Positions 1 through 5,595 of a stretch of 5,622 nt of DNA are shown here, one piece after another. The notes below the pieces were generated by a model, which saw only the letters and a list, made by a program, of their open reading frames with translations, made no database searches and was not told the DNA's origin. The stretch covers positions 1 through 5,622 of the forward strand of contig DASVWG010000474.1 of the NCBI GenBank assembly GCA_036389695.1. The letters are read 5' to 3'. How positions within the stretch are numbered: position 1 is the stretch's first letter; every line of letters begins with the position of its first letter. This stretch comes from JALZHR01 sp036389695. Lineage in GTDB: Bacteria > Acidobacteriota > Blastocatellia > Pyrinomonadales > Pyrinomonadaceae. A program made the position numbers and the translations under genes.

Positions 1-4
1 AGAA

Positions 5-10
5 ACGGAG
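5..10 (+). promoter_or_regulatory. Shine-Dalgarno of the VWA gene
   Basis: ACGGAG lies 9 nt before the ATG at 20 and supports that start. The promoter is outside the window. Confidence 0.55.
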
Positions 11-19
11 TCTAAGTTA

Positions 20-1192
20 ATGAAAAAGGTTGCGGTCGTCCTTTTGTCTATATTTTTTCTTTTCAGCGCAAACGGAATTTACGCTCAGGCGCGCCGCGTG
101 ACCGCTAACGACGGCAATGGCAAAGCCAATAAACGAGAAGCAAAACCTGCCGCCACGCCGACGCCGCAGGCGACTCCGACCGAAGAAACCGCGCCGACCG
201 CGACCGAACCGGTGGTTGAAGATGACGAAGTAATCAGCGTTGACACCAACCTGGTGACGATTCCCGTGCGCATTTCCGACCGCAGCAACAGGTTCATCGG
301 CGGTTTGAAGAAGGAAGATTTCAAGGTTTTTGAAAACGACGTCGAGCAGGAAATCGCTTATTTTTCCAACGAGGAACAGCCTTTTACCGTCGCGCTCGTG
401 CTGGATATGAGCATTTCCACGACGTTTAAAATCAACGAGATTCAAAACGCCGCCATCGCTTTTATCGCGCAATTGCGCCCGAACGACAAGGTGCTGGTCG
501 TTTCGTTTTCCGAGCAGGTTTACGTTTTGTCGGAAGCGACGAGCGACCGCCGCCGTTTAATCAGCGCCATCAAAAGCTCGCGCATCGAGTCCGGCACGAG
601 CCTCTACGAAGCGGTCGATTTGGTCATCAACGAGCGCTTCAAAAAAATTCAGGGACGCAAAGCGATTGTGATGTTTACCGACGGCGTCGATACGACCTCG
701 CGCCGCGCCAATGCGATGAAAAACGTCAGCAACGCGCTGGAGCTTGACGCGTTGATTTATCCGATTCAATACGACACGTTCAGCGACGTGCAGGCGATTA
801 AAAACAAGCCGATAATTACGAATCCGGTTCCGACCGGACTTCCGCCGACCACTCCGAACCCGACCGGGCTTCCGTTTCCTCTCCCGACCATCGGAACGCC
901 GGGCAGCCAGGGCACGACCGCCGAAGATTATCGAAAGGCGACCGAATATCTGGCAGACCTCGCAGACCGCACGGGCGGCAGAGTTTACGAAGCCAGCACG
1001 CCCGCCAATCTCGCGCTCGCCTTTGCAAACATCGCCGCCGAGCTTCGACAGCTTTACAGCCTCGGCTATTATCCGAAAGAAGAAGGCAAAGCGGAACAGC
1101 GCCGCAAAATCAAAGTGCGGACGACCAGACAGGGATTAGTCGTCAAAGCGCGCGACGGCTATGTTGTCGGAAAAAAAGAGAAAAAGAGCTAA
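20..1192 (+). CDS. Secreted VWA-domain protein (VWFA-related acidobacterial type)
   Basis: The 390-residue product has a signal peptide (MKK, then a hydrophobic stretch to about residue 18, likely cleavage after the alanine of IYA at 22). A low-complexity Ala/Thr/Pro/Glu linker (about 41-68) follows. A short beta-rich lead-in (about 72-118, with the motif GLKKEDFKVFENDVEQEIAY) precedes a von Willebrand factor A domain (about 122-345). The metal-ion adhesion site is visible: DMSIS (D129, S131, S133), T193 in SGTSLYEA, and D221 in FTDGVD. A Pro/Gly/Thr-rich segment (about 262-300) interrupts the late part of the domain, and the C-terminus is very basic (GKKEKKS). The lead-in plus VWA order resembles the VWFA-related acidobacterial family, whose role is not established; adhesion or protein-protein contact at the envelope is an inference from the fold. 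The ATG follows GGAG (7-10) by 9 nt. No partner gene lies nearby, and the next gene is convergent. Confidence 0.9.
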   Translation: MKKVAVVLLSIFFLFSANGIYAQARRVTANDGNGKANKREAKPAATPTPQATPTEETAPTATEPVVEDDEVISVDTNLVTIPVRISDRSNRFIGGLKKEDFKVFENDVEQEIAYFSNEEQPFTVALVLDMSISTTFKINEIQNAAIAFIAQLRPNDKVLVVSFSEQVYVLSEATSDRRRLISAIKSSRIESGTSLYEAVDLVINERFKKIQGRKAIVMFTDGVDTTSRRANAMKNVSNALELDALIYPIQYDTFSDVQAIKNKPIITNPVPTGLPPTTPNPTGLPFPLPTIGTPGSQGTTAEDYRKATEYLADLADRTGGRVYEASTPANLALAFANIAAELRQLYSLGYYPKEEGKAEQRRKIKVRTTRQGLVVKARDGYVVGKKEKKS

Positions 1193-1197
1193 TTTGC

Positions 1198-1214
1198 GCC
1201 GCAAATCGGCTTTT
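1198..1214 (+). terminator. Weak hairpin after the VWA gene
   Basis: GCCG (1198-1201) and CGGC (1207-1210) can pair around a 5-nt loop and are followed by TTTT (1211-1214), a few bases after the TAA stop. The stem is only 4 bp, so this is a weak candidate; the stronger hairpin lies at 1594-1636. Confidence 0.25.
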
Positions 1215-1235
1215 ATGAGCGCAAATCTGCTTTAA
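1201..1235. repeat. Imperfect 20-bp-spaced direct repeat
   Basis: GCAAATCGGCTTTTA (1201-1215) recurs as GCAAATCTGCTTTAA (1221-1235), offset by 20 bp, just before the 21-bp array. It may be degenerate repeat material of the same intergenic region. Confidence 0.4.
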
Positions 1236-1498
1236 TTAATCATTTTTGGTTGTGAATCTCCGTCATTTACCTGTGAATCTTTAAAGATAAGCTGTGAATC
1301 CTCGTCGTTCACCTGTGAATCTACGCCGTTCAGTTGTGAATCTTCGTCAATCACTTGTGAATGTGCGTCGTTCGCCTGTGAATGTGCGTCGTTCAGTTGT
1401 GAATGTGCGTCGGTCAGCTGTGAATCTTCATCTGTCAGGTGTGAATCTTCATCTGTCAGGTGTGAATGCGCATCCGTCACCTGTGAATTTGTATCCAT
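1232..1498 (-). CDS. Doubtful heptad-repeat ORF over the 21-bp array
   Basis: This minus-strand frame runs through the whole array and would encode about 88 residues from the ATG at 1498. The product is about eleven 7-residue repeats of the form (D/H)-S-(Q/H)-(L/V)-(N/T)-D-(E/A), ending in QPKMIN. The frame stays open upstream to an ATG at 1615 (127 residues), but that codon sits in the loop of a terminator-like hairpin and has no Shine-Dalgarno. The ATG at 1498 also lacks one. Some differences between units are synonymous (GAC/GAT, GTG/GTA, ACA/ACC/ACG), which mildly favours coding. Against it, the best conserved part is a nucleotide string (TTCACA) including third positions, and the plus strand is open too. 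It is probably a by-product of the repeat length and is listed only so the frame is on record. Confidence 0.15.
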   Translation of the reverse strand: MDTNSQVTDAHSHLTDEDSHLTDEDSQLTDAHSQLNDAHSQANDAHSQVIDEDSQLNGVDSQVNDEDSQLIFKDSQVNDGDSQPKMIN

Positions 1499-1502
1499 CA
1501 GC
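1251..1502. repeat. 21-bp tandem repeat array, about 12 copies
   Basis: Twelve consecutive 21-bp units start with TGTGAAT at 1251, 1272, 1293, 1314, 1335, 1356, 1377, 1398, 1419, 1440, 1461 and 1482. A thirteenth, degenerate copy begins TGTAAAT at 1503. TGTGAAT is invariant in the twelve units, while the remaining 14 bases vary around a CTTCGTCGTTCACC-like consensus. Units at 1419 and 1440 are identical, and the unit at 1272 is the most diverged. Because 21 is a multiple of three, both strands contain ORFs across the array: heptads like DSQLTDE on the minus strand and RRSPVNV on the plus strand. Confidence 0.95.
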
Positions 1503-1510
1503 TGTAAATA

Positions 1511-1523
1511 CGCGAATTTCGCG
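1511..1523. repeat. CGCGAA palindrome
   Basis: CGCGAATTTCGCG is a perfect inverted repeat (6-bp arms, one central base). Further CGCGAA or TGCGAA copies follow at 1584, 1594 and 1603, roughly 10 bp apart, with TTCGCG at 1625-1630. The region between the array and the nuclease gene is therefore rich in this hexamer. Confidence 0.5.
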
Positions 1524-1593
1524 GCAAATTTGTCATAAATCGGCTGTTTTGGCGTAAGTTGTTTGTAAAAAACTGTGAAAAGACGCGAAAATA

Positions 1594-1636
1594 CGCGAAC
1601 GATGCGAATAAACATTCGTCAAAGTTCGCGTTTTTT
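1594..1636. terminator. Nested hairpin with T tract, probable bidirectional terminator
   Basis: CGCGAAC (1594-1600) pairs with GTTCGCG (1624-1630). Inside that loop CGAAT (1605-1609) pairs with ATTCG (1614-1618) around a 4-nt loop. On the plus strand six T residues follow directly (1631-1636). On the minus strand the stem is followed by TATTTTCGCG. Its place between convergent genes, about 20 bp past the nuclease stop codon, fits a shared terminator, although it lies about 400 bp from the end of the VWA gene. Confidence 0.55.
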
Positions 1637-1653
1637 CGTTTTCTAAAAGGGAA

Positions 1654-3021
1654 TTACTTTCTCTCGTTTTCGGGTTTAATGTCCGCCGCTTCGGCTAAGT
1701 TTTCCTCAATCGCGGCTTTGTCCGGCGTCATTTCCCACTCTTCGATTCGCTGGGTGTCGGTTGCCGATTCGATTTGCGATTCGATGGCGTCCGGCACATT
1801 GGCGAAAAAGTCGTAGCCGGTCAGCGATTCGACGTAATCGACGCTGACGCGGAACTCGCGCCAATCGGTGCTGATGCCGTTTTGATTCGGCATCCAGACG
1901 GCGATAAGGCGCGTCGAAGACGTCACGCGCGAAACGTCGTTTATGCCGCCCGGCAAAACCATAATCACTTTCCACGTATAAGCCGGAACGGCGACGTGAC
2001 CGTTCGCGATAAAGCCGGTCGTGCCTTGCCCGCCGGAAATGATGTAAAGCTCGCTGCCCGAATTTGCCAGCGTCCGCGCGTAGGTTTCCAGATTCGCCCA
2101 GGTCTGCTGGTTGTTATCCGGCGCTTGCGGAATCATATTCGACATCAGAAACGTCGAAGAATTATCCGCCACCGTCAAAGTCCGGTCGGCGCTCGGACAC
2201 ATATGCCCGCGGTCGTAGCCCGAACCGGAGTAATCCGTCGCCGTGACGCGATACCAGCCTGACGGAAGCGTCGTGTCGGCGCGAAAATCGTCCTGTCGCG
2301 GCGTCGAGCCGAGCCAGGAGGCGTCCAGATGCCACGAAACCCAATTCGGTCTGCCGTTATCGCGGTGATACGACATCGCGTATTGCGGTTTTTCCATTAA
2401 ATAATTGGTCGGAAACCCGGAATCGGCGATTGCGCCCGACGGGTTGCCCATCGTCAGATGCACGCTCGTCGAAACGGGCGGCGTCGGCGTCGGCGTCGCC
2501 GAGCCGTAAGCCGTGACGGCGATATTGTCGAAATTGATACGATTTGCGCCGCCCGAAACTTTGCGGATTTCAAAACGAATCGCGCCCGCGTTATTCACCG
2601 TAAAGCTCGCCGTCGAAAGCGTCGTCGAGCCGGTCGTCACGGTCGAGCCGACTTTCGTCCACGTCGAGCCGCTGTTTGTCGATTTCCAAAGCTCCCATGT
2701 GCTCGCGGCGTCCGCGCCGTATATGGCGTGCTGAATCGTCACCGTTCCGGCGCTGGCGACATTAAAATTCATCCGCATTTTGCCGAGGTCGCGCACGCGC
2801 GCCGACCACGAGCCGGTTTTCCGGTCGCTTGTCGTGTTGCCCGTCAGGGCTTCATCCAGATACCAGCTTCCCGAACCGAGCGTCACATTGGCGGCGGCAT
2901 AAGCCGTTTTGCCGCCCGCTTCGAAACCTTCGCTTAAAAGTGTGGAAGTTTGCGAATCGACCGCAAATTGCCCGACAAACGCACACCGCGACCAGAACAA
3001 TTGCGACCGTGGCAGCCGCAC
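1654..3021 (-). CDS. Secreted DNA/RNA non-specific endonuclease (DRGH/NUC1 family), N-terminus frameshifted
   Basis: This frame of 455 codons encodes a beta-beta-alpha-metal nuclease that would cut DNA and RNA without sequence specificity using Mg2+. An N-terminal beta-rich domain (about 29-172, SEGFE to IAVTAYG) resembles domains seen before such nucleases and may bind a surface or ligand. A TPTPTPP linker (176-182) follows, then the nuclease domain (about 186-410). The DRGHM motif is at 270-274 with H273 as the expected general base. DNNQQTWANLE (302-312) carries N304 and E312 with the spacing of the metal-site Asn and nearby Glu of Serratia nuclease. The tail (about 411-455) is acidic. The first residues of this frame are not a signal peptide. 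The true start is very probably the GTG at 3037 in another frame, so the gene as read is broken, or the sequence has one extra base near 2971-2985. The corrected protein would have about 460 residues. No immunity gene is evident alongside. Confidence 0.88.
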   Translation of the reverse strand: MRLPRSQLFWSRCAFVGQFAVDSQTSTLLSEGFEAGGKTAYAAANVTLGSGSWYLDEALTGNTTSDRKTGSWSARVRDLGKMRMNFNVASAGTVTIQHAIYGADAASTWELWKSTNSGSTWTKVGSTVTTGSTTLSTASFTVNNAGAIRFEIRKVSGGANRINFDNIAVTAYGSATPTPTPPVSTSVHLTMGNPSGAIADSGFPTNYLMEKPQYAMSYHRDNGRPNWVSWHLDASWLGSTPRQDDFRADTTLPSGWYRVTATDYSGSGYDRGHMCPSADRTLTVADNSSTFLMSNMIPQAPDNNQQTWANLETYARTLANSGSELYIISGGQGTTGFIANGHVAVPAYTWKVIMVLPGGINDVSRVTSSTRLIAVWMPNQNGISTDWREFRVSVDYVESLTGYDFFANVPDAIESQIESATDTQRIEEWEMTPDKAAIEENLAEAADIKPENERK

Positions 3022-3037
3022 AGAATCGTTTTTTCAC
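2975..3037 (-). other. Out-of-frame signal peptide of the endonuclease
   Basis: From the GTG at 3037 this frame reads MKKRFCAAATVAIVLVAVCV, a textbook signal peptide with a basic start and hydrophobic core, preceded by a strong Shine-Dalgarno. It then degenerates (CRAICGRFANF) and stops at 2852. Removing one base from GTTTGTCGGG (2980-2971, minus strand) joins it to VGQFAVDSQTSTLLSEGFE of the nuclease frame. This is either a sequencing or assembly error or a genuine inactivating frameshift. Confidence 0.8.
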
Positions 3038-3043
3038 AGTTTT

Positions 3044-3049
3044 CTCCTT
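3044..3049 (-). promoter_or_regulatory. Shine-Dalgarno that fixes the endonuclease start
   Basis: AAGGAG on the minus strand lies 6 nt before the GTG at 3037. It is the best ribosome binding site in the window. It points to the signal-peptide frame, not to the GTG at 3021 that opens the long frame. Confidence 0.8.
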
Positions 3050-3190
3050 TTATTTGCTTTTCCGCAAGACATTCAAAGAATAATGATGACGATTGAATTT
3101 CGTGTTACAAGAGCGGTTAAAACTGTTGGCGAGATTGTAGATGTTTTGGGAAAGGAAAGTCAATGATTTTAGGAAAATGGTAATTCCCAT

Positions 3191-3736
3191 CTAGTGCTTG
3201 TAGGTTGCTTCTCTTATCAATATGTTTTGTATTCCACAACTTGAATATAAATTAGAAAATTCATCGGGAAAATCTTGAAAGTCCGTTTTGGATTCATTTG
3301 GTTCAACTAAAAACTGGATTAAGGTATTTTCAACATTCGGGTAGTATCGTAATTTATTTAAGTCGTGTAAATGATGTTTCAAAAACTTAGCAGCAGCTTC
3401 TATTTGTATTGGTAATTCTGACGCTGCACTTATATTTATTATTAAATATGGCGTTTCAAATATATCAAATGCGTTTTGATATACTATTTCTGATTTTCTT
3501 ATTTTTTCTCTAACTTCATCCGGAAGACCTAACTTACCTTTAATCAATACGCTCCGTTTAGGAAAATTTGATTTATTTAAAAATGTCTCCGGCTCAAAAT
3601 TAGTTCCGTATGCTTGTAATGTGCAACCAAGTGTTTCGTAAAGTCTGGGGTTATAAAAATTTAAAGAATTTTTATGCATTATCCTGATAGATTGTGTCAC
3701 CTTAAAATGCAATTCCTGCCGAGTAAGATGATACAA
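3191..3736 (-). CDS. AT-rich hypothetical protein, possibly DUF4279-like
   Basis: From a TTG at 3736 the frame encodes 181 residues; I do not recognise it firmly. The pattern is suggestive of DUF4279, a family of unknown function: a beta strand then GTNFEPETFL (44-53), a KGKLG segment (66-70), a central strand and helix with IEAAAKFLKHHLHDL (112-126), and a final FPDEFSNLYSSCGI (156-169) before the last strand. There is no signal peptide or membrane segment. Base composition is visibly AT-rich, with many TTA, AAT and ATA codons, unlike both neighbours. The start is uncertain: the TTG has no Shine-Dalgarno, the frame is open upstream to a TAG at 3767-3769 without ATG or GTG, and the first internal ATG (3679) would give 162 residues. 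It may be 5'-truncated or acquired DNA. A weak stem (ATGG/CCAT, 3177-3190) lies just past the stop. Confidence 0.55.
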   Translation of the reverse strand: MYHLTRQELHFKVTQSIRIMHKNSLNFYNPRLYETLGCTLQAYGTNFEPETFLNKSNFPKRSVLIKGKLGLPDEVREKIRKSEIVYQNAFDIFETPYLIINISAASELPIQIEAAAKFLKHHLHDLNKLRYYPNVENTLIQFLVEPNESKTDFQDFPDEFSNLYSSCGIQNILIREATYKH

Positions 3737-3766
3737 TTTAACTAAAAAATCAGGCTCAATTATAAC

Positions 3767-4161
3767 CTACGTCATAGCACACTCCAACAGTTGTTTTTAT
3801 GACTCTGACAATTGCGGAACAGCCGAGAGGACCAAACGGAATTTGCAACTGTATATAAGGTGATGGTTCACCCCGAAACGATTTGTTAGCGGCGCATTAC
3901 AATATACATCGCATGGTGTAACCTTTTCATATAAAAATTTTAATTTACAGCGACGAAATAATAATCTTGAAGCTGGCGAACTATTGATTAACATCAGATG
4001 CGTCGATAATCATCAAAAACCTGTATACTATCAACGGATTTATTTATGCTGTCTCATAAAGAGTTTAAGGCAAGCATAAGCACATTACTGCCGGATTGAA
4101 ACATTGCTTGAAGAAACAGGGCGGAAGTCCGCATAGTAAATTCCAGCGATTTTTTGTTTCA
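3767..4161. other. AT-rich intergenic stretch without a supported gene
   Basis: About 395 bp between the hypothetical gene and the end of glgC. ORFs here are short, lack ribosome binding sites and resemble no family I know. It contains an inverted repeat, TTATGCT (4044-4050) with AGCATAA (4073-4079), and the hairpin after glgC at 4121-4132. Any promoter for the hypothetical gene should lie in its left part, but no convincing -35/-10 pair was found. No tRNA could be folded from the GGTTCACCCC stretch near 3867. Confidence 0.6.
4110..4132 (-). terminator. Candidate terminator after glgC
   Basis: On the minus strand GCGGACTTCCGC (4132-4121) is a perfect inverted repeat, effectively a 4-bp GC stem with a 4-nt loop. 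It is followed by CCTGTTTCTTC, a weak T-rich run, about 30 bp past the glgC stop. The short stem and interrupted T tract make it only moderately convincing; it could equally be a dispersed palindrome. Confidence 0.4.
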
Positions 4162-5457
4162 CTAAACAATCGTTCCGTCTTTAATGGTCGCGTTTTTCGG
4201 GACGATGATGATGCCTTCGCGGATGTAGTAGGAGCCTTCGGCGTCTTCGCCCGTTTCGATGCCGCGCGCATTGATTAACTGGACGTTTTTGCCGATGCGG
4301 GCGTTTTTGTCGATAATGGCGCGGCGGATGACGGAATTTTCGCCGATGCCGATGTGCGGAATATTGCGTTCGGCATTATATTTCAGTTCCTCGAACGACT
4401 CGAAAAAATCCGCGCCCATCAAGATAGTGTTTTCCAGCTTGACGCCCTGGTCGATGCGGCTGCGCAAGCCGATAATCGAGCGCCGCGCCTCGATGCCGTT
4501 CAGGATGCAGCCTTCGCTGACCATCGAATTGTCGATGTCGCAGTCGTGCACTTTCGACGGCGGCAGGTAACGCGTGCGCGTGTAAATCGGCGCTTGCGTG
4601 TCAAAGAAATTAAACTTCGGCAAAGGCGACGCCAAATCCAGATTCGCCTCGTAAAAAGCGCGAATCGTTCCGATGTCTTCCCAGTAATCCTGAAAAAGAT
4701 GCGCCTGCACGTTTGATTCCTTAATCGCGGCGGGAATTATCTCGCGCCCGAAATCGACCCACGAAGCGTCGCGGTTCAAAACGCCGACCAGATATTTGTA
4801 GTTGAAAACATAAATGCCCATCGAAGCCAGAAACGGTCTATTTTGCGCTTCTTCGGCGCTCAAACCGAAATTCGTCGTATCGACGCGCATTGCTTCGAGC
4901 GCTTCGCCTTTCGGTTTCTCGCTGAATTCGACGATGCGACCTTCGGCGTCGGCTTTCAAAAGCCCGAAGCCTTCGGCGTCTTCGCGCCGCGCCGGAATGA
5001 CCGAAATCGTCACGTTCGCCTGCGTGTCGAAATGCTTTTGCAGAAATTTGCGGTAATCCATCCGGTAAAGATGGTCGCCCGAAAGAATCAAAAGCGTGTC
5101 GATGCGCCAGTCGCGCAGATGCGGCAGAGTCTGCCGGACGGCGTCCGCCGTGCCCTGAAACCAATCGGGGCTGTCCATCCGCTGTTCGGCGGCGAGCACT
5201 TCGACAAAGCCGGTCGAAAAGCTCGAAAAGCGATACGTGCGCGAGATGTGTCGATTCAGCGACGCCGAATTATACTGCGTCAAAACAAAAATCTGCGTCA
5301 CGCCCGAATTGATGCAGTTCGAGACCGGAACGTCAATCAGACGGTATTTTCCGCCGAGCGGAACCGCCGGTTTCGAGCGATGCTGCGTCAAAGGAAAAAG
5401 CCGCGTGCCTGCACCGCCGCCTAAGATTACCGCCACCACGTTATCGTATTGCGCCAT
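4162..5457 (-). CDS. glgC: Glucose-1-phosphate adenylyltransferase (ADP-glucose pyrophosphorylase)
   Basis: GlgC makes ADP-glucose and pyrophosphate from ATP and glucose 1-phosphate, the committed step of bacterial glycogen synthesis, in the cytoplasm. The 431-residue product is full length. The N-terminal nucleotidyltransferase domain has GGGAGTRL (13-20), KPAVPLGGKYRLID (29-42), FQGTADAVRQ (100-109), GDHLYRMDY (127-135, D128 as expected catalytic Asp), EKP (180-182, K181 for glucose-1-P) and YWEDIGT (258-264). A C-terminal left-handed beta-helix runs from about 290 to 431. Motifs such as SASLNRH, GFVEVLAAEQ and AIIDKNARIG match the cyanobacterial/plant type more than the enterobacterial one. 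K384 and K421 fall where the cyanobacterial enzyme has its 3-phosphoglycerate-site lysines. The ATG at 5457 places the GGGAG loop at the usual distance, but no Shine-Dalgarno precedes it (TTTTTAATTTT). No other glycogen gene is in the window. Confidence 0.97.
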   Translation of the reverse strand: MAQYDNVVAVILGGGAGTRLFPLTQHRSKPAVPLGGKYRLIDVPVSNCINSGVTQIFVLTQYNSASLNRHISRTYRFSSFSTGFVEVLAAEQRMDSPDWFQGTADAVRQTLPHLRDWRIDTLLILSGDHLYRMDYRKFLQKHFDTQANVTISVIPARREDAEGFGLLKADAEGRIVEFSEKPKGEALEAMRVDTTNFGLSAEEAQNRPFLASMGIYVFNYKYLVGVLNRDASWVDFGREIIPAAIKESNVQAHLFQDYWEDIGTIRAFYEANLDLASPLPKFNFFDTQAPIYTRTRYLPPSKVHDCDIDNSMVSEGCILNGIEARRSIIGLRSRIDQGVKLENTILMGADFFESFEELKYNAERNIPHIGIGENSVIRRAIIDKNARIGKNVQLINARGIETGEDAEGSYYIREGIIIVPKNATIKDGTIV

Positions 5458-5496
5458 AAAATTAAAAAGGGAATTAATCCGGAAATACTTTATTTC

Positions 5497-5525
5497 AGCA
5501 TAGCCGTAAGCGCCTGTGATTTCAA
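5497..5525 (-). promoter_or_regulatory. Predicted sigma-70-type promoter of glgC
   Basis: On the minus strand TTGAAA (5525-5520) and TATGCT (5502-5497) are separated by 17 bp. Transcription would start near 5490 and give a leader of about 33 nt before the glgC ATG. The -35 box lies 3 bp from the heptamer array that begins at 5528. Confidence 0.5.
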
Positions 5526-5527
5526 GA

Positions 5528-5560
5528 TTAGCTGTTAGCTGTTAGCTGTTAGCTGTTAGC
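5528..5560. repeat. Tandem 7-bp repeat TTAGCTG
   Basis: Four perfect copies of TTAGCTG (5528-5555) are followed by a partial TTAGC (5556-5560), directly upstream of the predicted glgC promoter. The complementary array lies at 5596-5622. Confidence 0.95.
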
Positions 5561-5562
5561 CT

Positions 5563-5574
5563 TTTGAATTCAAA
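5563..5574. repeat. 12-bp palindrome between the heptamer arrays
   Basis: TTTGAATTCAAA is a perfect palindrome in the AT-rich spacer between the two oppositely oriented heptamer arrays. Confidence 0.6.
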
Positions 5575-5595
5575 TCTAATTCTGCATTCTAAATC

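Noticed and set aside
1251..1502. CRISPR array
   Set aside because: The units are contiguous 21-bp tandem repeats with no spacers of the usual 30-40 bp, and there are no cas genes.
1294..1557. Plus-strand ORF over the 21-bp array (RRSPVNL-like heptads)
   Set aside because: It is the mirror of a 21-bp repeat without stop codons, has no ribosome binding site and lies downstream of the VWA gene's stop. Nothing supports translation.
1774..2262. Long plus-strand ORF opposite the nuclease gene
   Set aside because: It is an Arg-rich antisense shadow produced by the GC-rich codons of the nuclease, whose catalytic motifs are clear on the minus strand.
3860..3905. Integron attC-like end (GATTTGTTAGCGGCGC)
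   Set aside because: GTTAGCG does not fit GTTRRRY, and no complementary partner with RYYYAAC lies within the normal attC length on either side.
3862..3925. tRNA-like stretch around GGTTCACCCC
   Set aside because: The T-arm-like string has no matching acceptor stem, D-arm or anticodon arm at proper spacing on either strand.
3797..3994. Minus-strand 65-codon ORF in the AT-rich gap
   Set aside because: It has no ribosome binding site and no recognisable motif. It looks like chance.
4048..4060. Possible insertion-sequence end (GCTGTCTCATAAA)
   Set aside because: The string resembles common IS termini, but no inverted partner, target duplication or transposase fragment was found nearby.
4843..5424. 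Plus-strand ORF opposite glgC
   Set aside because: It is an antisense shadow; glgC covers the interval with full-length conserved motifs.
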